A DNA stretch of 45,935 nucleotides from Novosphingobium sp. (GTDB lineage Bacteria; Pseudomonadota; Alphaproteobacteria; Sphingomonadales; Sphingomonadaceae), in contig NZ_JANXWG010000057.1 in NCBI RefSeq assembly GCF_025351285.1, forward strand, positions 1 to 45,935, read 5' to 3'. A program made the position numbers and the translations under genes. The notes below the pieces were generated by a model that was given only the letters and a program-made list of their open reading frames with translations, did not search any database and had not been told where the DNA came from. Positions 16,609 through 25,757 of this stretch are shown one piece after another. Each line of letters begins with the position of its first letter. Positions within the stretch are counted from its first letter, which is position 1.

Positions 16609-17304
16609 ATGAGTTTCAAGCTTCGTTACGCCAGCGCATTGAGCATTGCTGCGATGGTTTTTACAACCCTGTTCAGCACCGGTGGTTCCGGTGCAGCCGC
16701 ACAAAGTTATGAGCCAAAGGGCTCTGACACTGCGGCCCGCGCCGAAAAGCAGGCGCCATCTATCCCTCCCGTTTTGATCGAAGATGCCGCCGGCACGCAA
16801 GTCGTGGTCCGGGCTGGTCCGATCGCGGTTTCACCCGATGGCGGTGATGGTACGGCCACACCATTGGTCGATGTGGTGCCAGAGCCGCGCACGGCCGCAT
16901 CGCTCACCGCACTGGTTGAGCGAACCGCGCTTCCCGATGACTTGTCGAGCGAGCTTAACTGTCTGGCTGGCGCCGTATATTTTGAAGCAAAGGGCGAATC
17001 ACTTGCCGGACAGCTCGCGGTCGGTCGCGTGATCGTGGCGCGCACCCGTTCGGGTCGATTCCCCACCAGCTATTGCGGTGTGGTTTATCAACCGTCGCAG
17101 TTTTCATTCGTTCATGGCGGTACGATGCCCGTTATCAGCCGCAACAGTCGGGCCTGGGGCAATGCAGTGCGCATCGCCCGGATCGCGCACGAAGGCAGTT
17201 GGAAGAGCCCGGTCGAAGGCGCGCTGTTCTTCCATGCTGCTCGCGTCGCACCAATGAACCGCACCCGGATCGCTCAGATCGACCACCAGGTCTTCTACCG
17301 CTGA
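16609..17304 (+). CDS. SleB-type cell wall hydrolase, exported
   Basis: A 231-residue peptidoglycan hydrolase of the SleB/Hydrolase_2 family. Residues 1-31 form a signal peptide (hydrophobic [23 protein letters not shown]). A Pro/Asp-rich spacer runs to about 110. The catalytic domain begins [28 protein letters not shown], where the Glu of YFEA is the likely catalytic acid. [16 protein letters not shown] and GALFFHA follow, as in the family. It is expected to act in the periplasm on glycan strands. The 16410-16608 region upstream shows no clear promoter to me. Confidence 0.88.
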   Translation: MSFKLRYASALSIAAMVFTTLFSTGGSGAAAQSYEPKGSDTAARAEKQAPSIPPVLIEDAAGTQVVVRAGPIAVSPDGGDGTATPLVDVVPEPRTAASLTALVERTALPDDLSSELNCLAGAVYFEAKGESLAGQLAVGRVIVARTRSGRFPTSYCGVVYQPSQFSFVHGGTMPVISRNSRAWGNAVRIARIAHEGSWKSPVEGALFFHAARVAPMNRTRIAQIDHQVFYR

Positions 17305-17310
17305 AATGGC

Positions 17311-17330
17311 GGGCCTGCCGAAGCAGGCCC
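17311..17330. terminator. Bidirectional hairpin between sleB-like gene and purH
   Basis: GGGCCTGC, tetraloop CGAA, GCAGGCCC: an eight-pair perfect stem with a stable-type loop. It lies in the 33-base space between two convergent genes, so it can close both transcripts. No T-run. Confidence 0.6.
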
Positions 17331-17337
17331 TGCGCGT

Positions 17338-18927
17338 TCAGTGCCGGAAATGCCGCATCCCGGTGAACACCATCGCTAATCCTGCGGCATCGGCAGCGGC
17401 GATCACTTCGTCGTCGCGGATCGATCCACCGGGTTGGATGATAGCCGTTGCGCCGGCCTCGGCTGCTGCGATCAAGCCGTCCGCAAACGGGAAAAACGCA
17501 TCCGAGGCGACCGCGCTGCCGATCGTGCGCGGCCCTGCAAAGCCGTGCGTTTCGGCGGCTTCCTGCGCCTTGGCCGCAGCGATCCGCGATGAATCGCGGC
17601 GGTTCATCTGGCCGGCACCAATGCCGGCGGTGACTCCGTCCTTGGCATAGACGATCGCGTTCGATTTCACGTGCTTGGCCACCGTCCAGGCGAACAGGCA
17701 ATCCTTGAGCTCCTGCTCGGTGGGCTCGCGCTTGGTCACCACCTTGAGATCGGCCGGATCGACATGGCCGTTGTCGCGATCCTGCACCAGCACCCCGCCG
17801 GCGATGATCGTGGTGGTCTGGCCGGCGCGGCGCGGATCGGGCAGGCCGTCGACGATCAGCAGCCGCAAGTTTTTCTTCCGCGCAAAAGCGGCTCTGGCTG
17901 CGTCATCCGCACCGGGAGCGATCACCACTTCGGTGAAAATGGCGCAGATCGCCTCTGCGGTCGGCCCGTCGAGCGGAACGTTGGTGGCAACGATCCCACC
18001 GAATGCGGAGACCGAATCGCAGGCCAGCGCTTCGTTCCACGCGTCGACCAGGGTCGGCCGCGTCGCAACGCCGCAAGGGTTGGCGTGCTTGACGATCACG
18101 ACAGTTGGGTCCTGCCCGGCAAACTCGCCCGCCAGTTCGAGCGCGGCATTGGCGTCGTTGTAGTTATTGTAGGAAAGCTCCTTGCCCTGAAGCTGCCTGG
18201 CCTGCGCGATTCCGTTGGCAAACGGACTGTCCGACACATAGAGCGCAGCGTCCTGGTGCGGGTTTTCGCCGTAGCGCAGCGTGGTGACAAGGCGGCTGGC
18301 CATCGTCCGGGTCGCCGGGAATTTTTCCGGCACGTCAACGCTCGCAAACCAGCCGGAGATGGCCGAATCATACGCAGCCGTTTGCGCATAGGCTTTGGCT
18401 GCCATCGCCCGTCGGAAATCGAAGCCGGTCCCGCCGTCAGTCCGCTCGATTTCGCTGATCAGCGCCGGGTAATCAGCAGGGTCGGTAAGGATCGCAACGA
18501 ATGCGTGGTTCTTGGCCGCAGACCGCACCATCGAAGGCCCGCCGATATCAATGTTCTCGATCACCTCATCGCGCCCGGCGCCTTTGGCGACGGTTTCGCG
18601 GAACGGGTAAAGGTTGACCACCACGAGGTCGATCGCGCCGATCTCGTGCTCGGACATCGCGGCGGCGTGTTCGGGATTGTTGCGCACCGCAAGCAGGCCG
18701 CCGTGGACTTTGGGGTGCAGCGTCTTCACCCGGCCGTCCATCATTTCGGGAAATCCGGTCAAGTCTGATATGTCGCTGACAGCCAAACCCGCATCACGCA
18801 GTGCTTTGGCGGTCCCGCCGGTCGAAATAAGATCGACACCGCGTGCGGCCAGCGCCTGGCCCAATTCGACAAGCCCGGTCTTGTCGGACACCGAGAGCAG
18901 CGCCCGAACAATCTTCACGTCAGTCAC
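17338..18927 (-). CDS. purH: Bifunctional AICAR formyltransferase / IMP cyclohydrolase
   Basis: A 529-residue enzyme catalysing the last two steps of purine synthesis. The N-terminal MGS-like IMP cyclohydrolase domain (1-200) shows [27 protein letters not shown] and [19 protein letters not shown]. The C-terminal AICAR formyltransferase domain shows [23 protein letters not shown] (catalytic Lys-His) and [10 protein letters not shown]. Length matches the family. It starts at GTG 18927 with AGGA eight bases upstream; no ATG fits better. It is the last gene of the rpe-heparinase-purH run. Confidence 0.97.
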   Translation of the reverse strand: MTDVKIVRALLSVSDKTGLVELGQALAARGVDLISTGGTAKALRDAGLAVSDISDLTGFPEMMDGRVKTLHPKVHGGLLAVRNNPEHAAAMSEHEIGAIDLVVVNLYPFRETVAKGAGRDEVIENIDIGGPSMVRSAAKNHAFVAILTDPADYPALISEIERTDGGTGFDFRRAMAAKAYAQTAAYDSAISGWFASVDVPEKFPATRTMASRLVTTLRYGENPHQDAALYVSDSPFANGIAQARQLQGKELSYNNYNDANAALELAGEFAGQDPTVVIVKHANPCGVATRPTLVDAWNEALACDSVSAFGGIVATNVPLDGPTAEAICAIFTEVVIAPGADDAARAAFARKKNLRLLIVDGLPDPRRAGQTTTIIAGGVLVQDRDNGHVDPADLKVVTKREPTEQELKDCLFAWTVAKHVKSNAIVYAKDGVTAGIGAGQMNRRDSSRIAAAKAQEAAETHGFAGPRTIGSAVASDAFFPFADGLIAAAEAGATAIIQPGGSIRDDEVIAAADAAGLAMVFTGMRHFRH

Positions 18928-18937
18928 GGTTTGAATC

Positions 18938-20824
18938 CTATCGCATCTTCTTGAGCAACCACGAGAAACTCTCGCCGCTGCGGGGAACCTTGGTCTGGAT
19001 TACCAGTTGGCGTGCGGGGTGCGGGCGCCCCTGGCCGTCAGCCCACAAGCTGTCCTCGATCGTGATCGCGTCGCGCGCCGAACGGAATTGCCAGATCGAT
19101 CCGTCGGGCAGCGCCAGCGTCACGCCCTGTCCGTCCTGCCCGGCCGCAAGTTCCACCGCTGGATCGAGGTGGAACCGCAGCGCCACGCCGATCGTGCCGC
19201 GCCGGCCTTTGCGTCCGCTCGGCACCAGCAGATCTTCTCCGCGCAGTTCGGTCCCATCATCGCGCAGCAGCATGATGCGGCGATGAATCAGCCCATAGCG
19301 GGATAGATAGCCGTCATGGCTGGCTTCGAGCCGGGTCGCCCCCGGATTGGGTCCGCCCGTCTGCACATCGCCAGGCATTGCGCGCCGATCGACATCGACC
19401 GTATTGGCGCCGGCGCCCAGCTTGCCGTTGATCAGCACCGCGGTAGAGTTGAAATCGTCGATCGTCAGCGTGGAATGCGCCGCCGTCGCGCGCAGGCCTT
19501 GCGCCAGTCGCTGCGGTATCAGCCCGCCGGCCAGCGCTGCTCCGCCGCAGTTGACGACGATCCGCTGCACGCCGTGCGAGAATTCGAACGCCAGCGTGGA
19601 TGCGCATCCGTCGCGCGCGTGGCGCGCATGCGGCGGTGGCGCAGCGTCGACGATCAGCAGCCCGCGCCGCGCCGCGATCCGCTGGTATCCCCATTGCCGG
19701 GTGTCGCGCAGCGGGCGAGTGCGCACGCCGCTGGCACCCACCAGTGCTTCGATTGCCGCCGCGTCGATCGCGCCCGATCCTTGCCAGTTGCCCAACGCGC
19801 CATCGCCGTGAAGCATGCTCAACAGCGGGGGCACGAGCAGTTCGAGAATCGCATCGAGCTGGCGCGGAGGGTCCTGCCGCGCCGCTGCGTAGCAGGCGCG
19901 CAACCTGACCAGCAGTGCGATCGCCTCGATCTGGCAGATCGGGCTGCGTGAGAGCACGCCGCCATCGGCGCCGATCGCATCGCCGAGCGCGCGGATCAGC
20001 CCGGCTTCACCGAACAGGGTCCGCGCTCGCCCGTCGTTCAGCAGCAAGCCGGCGGCGGTGATGCCGCACCAGCCGGCCACTTCGGCAAGCTTGTCTTCGG
20101 CGCGCCCGACGTGGCGATCGAGCCAGCGCGCGGTCTGGTCGATCTCGGTCAGGATACGGGCGCGAAACGCCCGGTCGGGTCCAGAAAGCAGCAAGGGCGC
20201 GTGAATCAGCCAGTTAAGCAAGCGGTGGCCGGTATGGCCGACATCCCAGGCGGGCGTGCCGTCGGGCCGGGGATTGGCGGCAAGCCAGGCCGAGATTACC
20301 CGTTCGGCCACGGGCACGCATTGCGCGCGCGGGGCGCAGGCTTCGAGGTCGCGCAGCCACAGGAATCCGTGGACCATGCGTTCGAACGGTGGCGACAGGC
20401 GCGGGCCCGAAAATGCCACGTCGGCAATTGGCGCCTTGACGCCGTGGAGCAGGAAATGCCCGGCGCGCAAGGCCGTGCCGGCGCCGCGATCGCCACGCAA
20501 CGGGTTGGTGACCGTGGCCAGGAGCCGAGGTCTTGCGCGTTTGCGGAATGGGTTCAGCGCTCCCGCAGGCACACCCCAGCTATAGGCCAGACGGATCAGT
20601 CGTTCGCCGGGGCTGAGTGAATTCGTACCGAAATCGGCCAGCGCCAGCGCGCGCCCGGTATCTACGTCGTCGACGCCAGGATGATCTGCGGGTGCAGAGC
20701 TTTCGCGGCGAAGCGGTTCGCCGCCCGGACCCAGTGTCAGCGCAGGGCGGTCGGGAACCCCGGCATAGCCGCTGTCATCAAGGGCGGCGGAACCACGGCC
20801 GATCGTGCGGGGGGTGTCTTCCAT
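18938..20824 (-). CDS. Heparinase II/III family protein
   Basis: A 628-residue protein resembling the heparinase II/III-like family (alpha/alpha toroid plus beta-sandwich polysaccharide lyase fold). The first ~90 residues are a low-complexity acidic tail. The central part has the helical-toroid pattern ([45 protein letters not shown]). The C-terminal sandwich includes [33 protein letters not shown] and [18 protein letters not shown]. It has no signal peptide, which is odd for a lyase acting on an external polymer. This gene is conserved beside purH/rpe in sphingomonads as far as I recall, so a cell-envelope housekeeping role is likelier than heparin use. Start ATG 20824 overlaps the rpe stop (TGATG); longer readings run antisense-like through rpe. 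Confidence 0.82.
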   Translation of the reverse strand: MEDTPRTIGRGSAALDDSGYAGVPDRPALTLGPGGEPLRRESSAPADHPGVDDVDTGRALALADFGTNSLSPGERLIRLAYSWGVPAGALNPFRKRARPRLLATVTNPLRGDRGAGTALRAGHFLLHGVKAPIADVAFSGPRLSPPFERMVHGFLWLRDLEACAPRAQCVPVAERVISAWLAANPRPDGTPAWDVGHTGHRLLNWLIHAPLLLSGPDRAFRARILTEIDQTARWLDRHVGRAEDKLAEVAGWCGITAAGLLLNDGRARTLFGEAGLIRALGDAIGADGGVLSRSPICQIEAIALLVRLRACYAAARQDPPRQLDAILELLVPPLLSMLHGDGALGNWQGSGAIDAAAIEALVGASGVRTRPLRDTRQWGYQRIAARRGLLIVDAAPPPHARHARDGCASTLAFEFSHGVQRIVVNCGGAALAGGLIPQRLAQGLRATAAHSTLTIDDFNSTAVLINGKLGAGANTVDVDRRAMPGDVQTGGPNPGATRLEASHDGYLSRYGLIHRRIMLLRDDGTELRGEDLLVPSGRKGRRGTIGVALRFHLDPAVELAAGQDGQGVTLALPDGSIWQFRSARDAITIEDSLWADGQGRPHPARQLVIQTKVPRSGESFSWLLKKMR

Positions 20825-21489
20825 CAAAGACTTGCCCCCTTCAGCGCGGCGATGTTGGTGGCATAGCAGTCCGCTCCACCCCGGAAAGCCGCAGTGCCCG
20901 CCACGAGCACGTCCGCCCCGGCATCGACGCACTGAACCGCGATTTTCGCATCGACGCCGCCATCGACTTCGAGGTGGATCGGCCGGCCGGTCTTGTCGAT
21001 CATCTTGCGCACCGCCTCGATCTTGCGAAGCTGGCTGGGGATGAACGACTGGCCGCCGAAGCCGGGGTTGACGCTCATGACCAGTACGAGGTCGATCTCG
21101 TCGATCAGGTAATCGAGCACTTTGGCGGGAGTGGCGGGGTTGAGCGATATGCCCGCCTTCTTGCCCAGCGCCTTGATTGCCTGCACCGTGCGATGCACGT
21201 GCGGGCCGGCTTCGGCATGGACGGTGATAATATCGGCGCCTGCTGCGGCGAAAGCTTCGAGATAAAGATCGACCGGCGCAATCATCAGGTGGACATCGAA
21301 CGGCTTGGCGGAATGCGGCCGCAACGCCTTGACCACCGCCGGGCCGATCGTGATGTTCGGCACGAAATGCCCATCCATCACGTCGACGTGGATCCAGTCG
21401 GCCCCCGCCGCGTCGATTGCGCGAACCTCCTCTCCCAGCCGGGCAAAATCGGCGGACAGGATCGAAGGCGAAATCAACGGCACATTCAT
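20824..21489 (-). CDS. rpe: Ribulose-phosphate 3-epimerase
   Basis: A 221-residue TIM-barrel enzyme interconverting ribulose-5-P and xylulose-5-P (pentose phosphate and Calvin pathways). Conserved elements are [16 protein letters not shown] (Ser/Asp), [26 protein letters not shown] (His), [17 protein letters not shown] and [10 protein letters not shown] (catalytic Asp). The start is ATG 21489 (MNVPLISPS), where the family sequence begins. It is divergent from the lasso operon, with 246 bases between. Confidence 0.96.
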   Translation of the reverse strand: MNVPLISPSILSADFARLGEEVRAIDAAGADWIHVDVMDGHFVPNITIGPAVVKALRPHSAKPFDVHLMIAPVDLYLEAFAAAGADIITVHAEAGPHVHRTVQAIKALGKKAGISLNPATPAKVLDYLIDEIDLVLVMSVNPGFGGQSFIPSQLRKIEAVRKMIDKTGRPIHLEVDGGVDAKIAVQCVDAGADVLVAGTAAFRGGADCYATNIAALKGASL

Positions 21490-21598
21490 GCGCACCACTC
21501 TTGTGGACTGGGCCTGACCTGGGTGTAGCACCCCCCGGACTGAATCGAATGCCCGGCCGATGCCGCGTGTCCGTCCGTGTGGCAATACGGGGGACGTT

Positions 21599-21614
21599 CG
21601 GCGCATAACTTGCA
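21599..21614 (+). promoter_or_regulatory. Possible sigma-54-type promoter before the lasso operon
   Basis: CGGCGCA, four bases, TTGCA at 21599-21614. This resembles the sigma-54 consensus TGGCACR-N4-TTGCW, with exact GG-N10-GC spacing and two mismatches in the -24 part. It lies 120 bases before the kinase start. I see no convincing sigma-70 pair in the 246-base gap. The match may be chance. Confidence 0.22.
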
Positions 21615-21735
21615 CGAATCACCGCCACAAGCGCCAAGCCTCGCGTTTTCCACACAGGTGACTCGGATTTGGCGCGGAACGGGTGGGTTTTCCCCTGATT
21701 GCGTCATGGGCGGTGCTCGGATAAGCGGAACGACA

Positions 21736-22626
21736 ATGGTTGCAGGCAGTCCGATAACGCTCTTGCAGCGTGAAACCGCGGTTCGATACGGCACCGTTCC
21801 CGATGCGCTTGGCGCCATTTCGGTCGGTCCCGAGCAATATGCGTTGGTGGGCGACGAATTTCTGATGCGCACGAAGGACGGCCTCGCCTTCCATTACCGC
21901 AAGGGCCAGGGCGTCACTGTCGAACTTGGAGCGCAGGCCGACCCGGCCGACGAAGGGCTGTACCTCAACGGCAGCGTCTATGCCGCCGCGGCCAGCATCA
22001 ACGGATTCTACCCGCTCCACGCTTCCGCGATTGCCATCGGCGGGCAGGTTGTCGCGTTTACCGGTCCGGCCGGGGCGGGTAAATCAACCTTGATCGCGGA
22101 GCTTGGCCGCAGGGGCTATCCGATGGTTTGCGACGATACCCTGATCCTGTCGACGCCGGCAGCGGGCCCGATTCGGGCGCTTCCCGGTCACAAGCGGCTC
22201 AAGCTGACCGCGTCGGCATTCGAACTGACGGGGGCCGCGCAGCAGGAACGGGTCGCGCAGACGATCGAGAAGCACTACGCCATCCCGGCGGCCGGCACGA
22301 TTACTCATATCCTGCCGCTGACCGCGCTGTTCCTGCTGGCAGAAGGACGGCAAGCCGCGGTGGAGCCGGTGCGGGGCGGGGCCTGCCTGCGCGCGCTGCA
22401 GGACGATCATTACACCCAGGGCTTGTTCCTGGCGGCCAATCGCCCCGATCGTGCGGAACGGTTTGCGCAGCTTGCTCGTCTTGCGGGGGCGATCCGGATT
22501 TACCGGTTTGTTCGTCCGCACGATGCCAGGACCTTTTCGGCAAACATTGACCTGCTGGAAGAGCATCTTCATGAATTTGAGGGCGCGGACGCCGCACCTG
22601 CCAAAACGAGGGAAACCAGCTTGTGA
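21736..22626 (+). CDS. HPr-kinase-like lasso peptide kinase
   Basis: A 296-residue protein with an HPr kinase/phosphorylase-like P-loop domain. An N-terminal ~90-residue domain precedes FYPLHASAIAIGGQVVAFTG, then Walker A GPAGAGKST (110-118) and CDD at 132-134, the acidic motif expected in the HprK fold. Lacking a PTS-HPr partner and encoded first in a lasso-peptide operon, it fits the lasso tailoring kinases (paeninodin type) that phosphorylate the side chain of a C-terminal Ser. The precursor here ends in Ser45. ATG 21736 has GGA six bases upstream; an in-frame ATG at 21706 is less well supported. The stop overlaps the B1 start as GTGA, so the two are co-translated. Confidence 0.82.
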   Translation: MVAGSPITLLQRETAVRYGTVPDALGAISVGPEQYALVGDEFLMRTKDGLAFHYRKGQGVTVELGAQADPADEGLYLNGSVYAAAASINGFYPLHASAIAIGGQVVAFTGPAGAGKSTLIAELGRRGYPMVCDDTLILSTPAAGPIRALPGHKRLKLTASAFELTGAAQQERVAQTIEKHYAIPAAGTITHILPLTALFLLAEGRQAAVEPVRGGACLRALQDDHYTQGLFLAANRPDRAERFAQLARLAGAIRIYRFVRPHDARTFSANIDLLEEHLHEFEGADAAPAKTRETSL

Positions 22627-22892
22627 GTTCAGCTCTCGTGAAACGCGCCGATCGCTTCGTCGAAACCGAAATCGATGGCGAAACGGTCGTCATGGAACTG
22701 GAAAGCGGCGATTTCTTCTCGCTGTCGGGCAGCGCCTTGTCGATCTGGCAAATGATCGACGGCACGCGTGACAAGCCATCGCTTGTAGCTGCGGTTGCAG
22801 CCGAATACCGGGTTGCCGAGGCAGAGCTCGCCCCCGAGATCGACGCCTTCGTTGCAGATCTGAAGGCCGCAAAGCTGGTCGAAGGTGGCTGA
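22623..22892 (+). CDS. Lasso peptide B1 / PqqD-like leader-binding protein
   Basis: An 89-residue PqqD-family protein (RiPP recognition element), the stand-alone leader-binding half of a split lasso B protein. It shows FVETEIDGETVVMELESGDFFSLSGSALSIWQMIDG, the three-strand plus helix start of the fold, then EIDAFVADLKAAKLVE, the last recognition helix. It would hold the precursor leader and present it to the B2 protease. GTG 22623 overlaps the kinase stop by four bases. Confidence 0.9.
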   Translation: MSSALVKRADRFVETEIDGETVVMELESGDFFSLSGSALSIWQMIDGTRDKPSLVAAVAAEYRVAEAELAPEIDAFVADLKAAKLVEGG

Positions 22893-23388
22893 GCAAAAGG
22901 CGGAAAATCCCGTACTTGGCGACCAATCGGTCGCCGATCTGGGCTGGTGGCGCATCCATGCCCAATTGGTCGAGGCCGCAGTGCTGCTGGTTGTTGCGCG
23001 ACTGCTCATAAGATTTGTGCGGTTCGGGCGATGGCGCAACGTGCTTGGCCGGGTCGCACCTCAAGCAGGCGTGGTTTTGCCCGCCGCAGAATCGAACGGG
23101 ATCGATGCAACATACCAGGAGGCCGGCACGCTTGATCGCTATCTTTCGCGGGTAGTAGATCGCGCTGCATTGAGGATGCCATTCGAATATCGTTGCCTGC
23201 CCCGTGCCGCGGCGCTGCATTGGATGCTCACCAGGCGTGGCCGACCGACAATGTTGGTCATCGGCGTGCTGCCCGGTCCACGGCGCGGGCAGCTCGATGA
23301 CCTGCACGCTTGGGTCGAACTTGGTGGCGAGGTGTTGATCGGTTCAAGCCCGGAACCTTTTGCAGTGTTACTGCGTTTGCAGAAATGA
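22885..23388 (+). CDS. Lasso peptide B2, transglutaminase-like leader protease
   Basis: A 167-residue cysteine protease of the lasso B2/McjB-C family, which cuts the leader from the core before ring closure. It carries EYRCLPRAAALHWMLTRRG with the catalytic Cys104 and DDLHAWVELGG with His141. This is the C...H pair and spacing of the transglutaminase-like fold; the third triad residue (Asp) could not be placed with confidence. A hydrophobic N-terminal stretch (AAVLLVVARLLI) may be a membrane-contacting helix. It starts at GTG 22885, overlapping the B1 end by eight bases. Confidence 0.9.
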   Translation: MAEQKAENPVLGDQSVADLGWWRIHAQLVEAAVLLVVARLLIRFVRFGRWRNVLGRVAPQAGVVLPAAESNGIDATYQEAGTLDRYLSRVVDRAALRMPFEYRCLPRAAALHWMLTRRGRPTMLVIGVLPGPRRGQLDDLHAWVELGGEVLIGSSPEPFAVLLRLQK

Positions 23389-23571
23389 TTAACGGGACGA
23401 CGCTTGCCGTCTTGGCCGCAAATCGGAAAAACGATTGAATTTCAACGGACCGACATTTCCAGGCTGCGTGTATTGGAAAAATGATGCGCTGCAAAAAGAG
23501 TCTGGCAAAAACCGATAATTCACTGTAATCGTCCATTCTGAACTTAAAGCACAGATTTACGGAGCCAACCC
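23389..23571 (+). promoter_or_regulatory. AT-rich leader before the lasso precursor gene
   Basis: 183 bases without a gene, distinctly more AT-rich than the flanking genes. All other lasso operon genes up to here overlap, so this gap stands out. GGAG at 23561-23564 is a good ribosome-binding site seven bases before the precursor ATG. TGTAAT at 23524-23529 could be a -10 element for a separate precursor promoter, though no good -35 sits at the right distance. It could instead be an RNA processing or translation-control leader. Confidence 0.4.
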
Positions 23572-23709
23572 ATGACCGATCGCAAGACGCAGCAAATCCG
23601 CACCTGGACGCGTCCCCAGCTGGTTCGCTTGGGCCGAATCGAAGACGTTGCCGGCAGCAATGCCGGCAATGCCGAAGCCAACGCTTCGGGATCTCTCGTT
23701 CGTTCGTAA
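23572..23709 (+). CDS. Lasso peptide precursor
   Basis: A 45-residue precursor between B2 and C. The leader has W12-T-R-P15-Q-L17-V-R-L-G21, fitting the lasso recognition pattern Y-x2-P-x-L-x3-G with Trp for Tyr. The residues after it are RIEDVAGSNAG. The usual Thr two before the cut is replaced: A27 if the core starts at S29, or V26 if at G28. E35 is the only acidic residue after D25, so it must be the ring acceptor. Cutting before G28 gives core GSNAGNAEANASGSLVRS with a Gly1-Glu8 ring (eight residues); cutting before S29 gives Ser1-Glu7. The tail has L42, V43 and R44 as possible plugs and ends in Ser45, the predicted phosphorylation site. The ribosome-binding site is GGAG at seven bases. 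Confidence 0.85.
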   Translation: MTDRKTQQIRTWTRPQLVRLGRIEDVAGSNAGNAEANASGSLVRS

Positions 23710-23759
23710 AACGCACCGAAAGCGGCTCGATTTCGCCATAAGAGCGACAAAGCCCTGAT

Positions 23760-25682
23760 GTGTTGATTGCCTTTGTCCGTCGCTGGGAAGAGACCGGTTG
23801 GGTCGATTTCCAGCGTGTTTCTGCGTCTGTTGGATTGTTCAACGCAGGCCGCTGCAACAATTACCGGCAGGACGCGGACGCCTATTTCCATCTTTCTGCA
23901 CAGCGCGCTGCGCCTGCGCCCAATTGGCGCGTGGCGCTTTCACCGTCTGGCTGGCCGGTTCTGTTTTCGGGCTGGATCGACAATCGCGAATCGCTGGCAA
24001 CCGATTTTTCGGCACACCAAGCACCCGCGGGTATTGCAGATAATGCGGCGTTTTACGGCGCCGCGCTCGAAGCCTGGGGCGAAACCACCGATTCGCGAAT
24101 CATCGGCAATTACGCGACTGTTGTCGCGTTGCCCGATGGGCGCATTCGACTATCGCGCAGCCCCTGGAACGGAATGCCGCTATTTTATGCGGCTGATTCG
24201 GCTGGCGTTGCCATTGCATCCGTTCCTCGGCCGATCTTCGCCGCTGGCTGGCCCGAACGTTTGCGTGAAGACGCCATCGCCAGGCTGCTGGCATTTCGCA
24301 CCGATCACGATCAGGCGACACCTTATGAAGGTGTTCACCAACTTCCTTCGGGCTGCGTAGCGCACATCTCGCGACACGAAGTGAAGTTGGAACGCTGGTA
24401 CGATCCGCTGGCGCTCAAGCCCACCACGCTCGATTCGGACGAAGCGTATGTCGATCGAGCAAATGCCTTGCTGCGCGAAGCGGTCCAGTCGGCGCTGAAA
24501 GGCACGCGCAAGCCGGGCCTGCAACTGTCTGGCGGGCTCGATTCGGGTATCGTGGCGGACGAAATGCTGCGTGCCTTGCCCGAACCTGCTCGGCTGCGAA
24601 CGTATACGTTCCACCCGGTCGATGAAGCCGACGCCGTGGTGCCGCCAACGCTCTATGCAGACGAGCGGCCCTATGTGGCCGAATTCCTGGCCACACATCC
24701 GCGAATCGAGCCCAGTTTTGTCGACAACCGCGAAGTCGCGTTCGACAACCGCGCGCGTGCCTTGTTCCTGGCCGGGGGTAACGCCTTTCCAGGCCTGGTG
24801 CTGGCCAGCGCACATTATGGATGTTTCGAAGCCGCCGCGCAGGATGGCTGCGACTGGCTGTTCCATGCCGGGATGGGAAACATCACCATCAGCAACGATT
24901 CGCCGTGGGCATGGCCCGAATTCTTCGCCCGCGGACAATGGCGCGAATTGTGGCGCCTGCTGCGCAACCGACCGGGAGACAAACGATCGGTTTTGCGGCG
25001 TTTCATAGCGCATGGCCTGTTGCCGAACCTGCCGGCAAAGCTGCAGGAAACCTTGCGCAACGCGGTGCACGGCAAGTCGGTGGGCAATGGTTTCGGCAAT
25101 ACCCTGCTGCAAGACGGTGGACCCGCCGCCGCGCAGGCCGATCACGATCCGTCCGAAGGCATTGCCACCGCCGGCGAAATGGTCAGAACGCGCGCCGAGT
25201 GGCTGGAGCAGACGTACCGTCATTGTGGCACCACCGGTGAAATGCCCCTCGCTTATGCGCAAGTTTTCGGGATTCGGCTGCGCGATGTCACGCAATACCG
25301 CCCGCTGATCGAATTCTGCATCACCATCCCGACCACACAGTTCGCGCGCGATGGCCAGCGCCGTTTTCTGGCCCGCCGCATGGCGCGCGGACGGATGCCC
25401 GAGGCGCAGCGGCTCAATCCCAGGGTGGGCATGCACAACGCCGATTGGCATCACAAGATGGCGGGCGATCTCGATGGCTTGCGGCGGCGGGTAGAGGCAT
25501 TTGCCGATCACCCGGTAATCGGACCGTCGATCAACCTCGAAAAAGCGCGGGCGCTGATTGATTCGTTTCCCGTGCAAGCGCCGGCCGATCCGACTGCGGG
25601 CGCCGAGTGGCGCTTTCATTTGCCTGCGGCCATGTTGATTGCCGATTACGTGGATTTCGTGACCGGCCGCAATTCGCGCTGA
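23760..25682 (+). CDS. Lasso peptide C, asparagine-synthetase-like macrolactam synthetase
   Basis: A 640-residue asparagine synthetase B homologue that adenylates the ring Glu side chain and lets the core N-terminus attack it, closing the lasso ring. The first ~210 residues resemble the glutaminase domain but lack the N-terminal Cys nucleophile (start VLIAFVRRWEE), as expected for enzymes that do not use glutamine. The synthetase domain has the PP-loop SGGLDS at 257-262. The C-terminal part has YRPLIEFCITIP, typical of the lasso cyclase family. It starts at GTG 23760, with 50 bases between it and the precursor stop. The nearby ATG at 23758 is out of frame and meets a stop at once. Confidence 0.92.
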   Translation: MLIAFVRRWEETGWVDFQRVSASVGLFNAGRCNNYRQDADAYFHLSAQRAAPAPNWRVALSPSGWPVLFSGWIDNRESLATDFSAHQAPAGIADNAAFYGAALEAWGETTDSRIIGNYATVVALPDGRIRLSRSPWNGMPLFYAADSAGVAIASVPRPIFAAGWPERLREDAIARLLAFRTDHDQATPYEGVHQLPSGCVAHISRHEVKLERWYDPLALKPTTLDSDEAYVDRANALLREAVQSALKGTRKPGLQLSGGLDSGIVADEMLRALPEPARLRTYTFHPVDEADAVVPPTLYADERPYVAEFLATHPRIEPSFVDNREVAFDNRARALFLAGGNAFPGLVLASAHYGCFEAAAQDGCDWLFHAGMGNITISNDSPWAWPEFFARGQWRELWRLLRNRPGDKRSVLRRFIAHGLLPNLPAKLQETLRNAVHGKSVGNGFGNTLLQDGGPAAAQADHDPSEGIATAGEMVRTRAEWLEQTYRHCGTTGEMPLAYAQVFGIRLRDVTQYRPLIEFCITIPTTQFARDGQRRFLARRMARGRMPEAQRLNPRVGMHNADWHHKMAGDLDGLRRRVEAFADHPVIGPSINLEKARALIDSFPVQAPADPTAGAEWRFHLPAAMLIADYVDFVTGRNSR

Positions 25683-25757
25683 TGAACAGGTTGCCCGATA
25701 TCTCGGATGGTTTTGCGGACTTGAGATGGTGACGGCTTTCATGCAACCGCTCAAGCC

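Noticed and set aside
20825..21655. N-terminal 270-codon extension of the heparinase frame
   Set aside because: It runs through the rpe gene in another frame and is Arg/Pro-rich. The heparinase start at 20824 overlaps the rpe stop in the usual TGATG way.
23710..23759. Hairpin after the lasso precursor as a terminator
   Set aside because: Only a five-pair CGAAA/TTTCG stem with no T-run; too weak to call.
25682..25732. 16-codon ORF right after the lasso cyclase gene, as a second precursor
   Set aside because: It overlaps the cyclase stop as TGATG, but has no leader motif, no ribosome-binding site and no plausible core; most likely chance.
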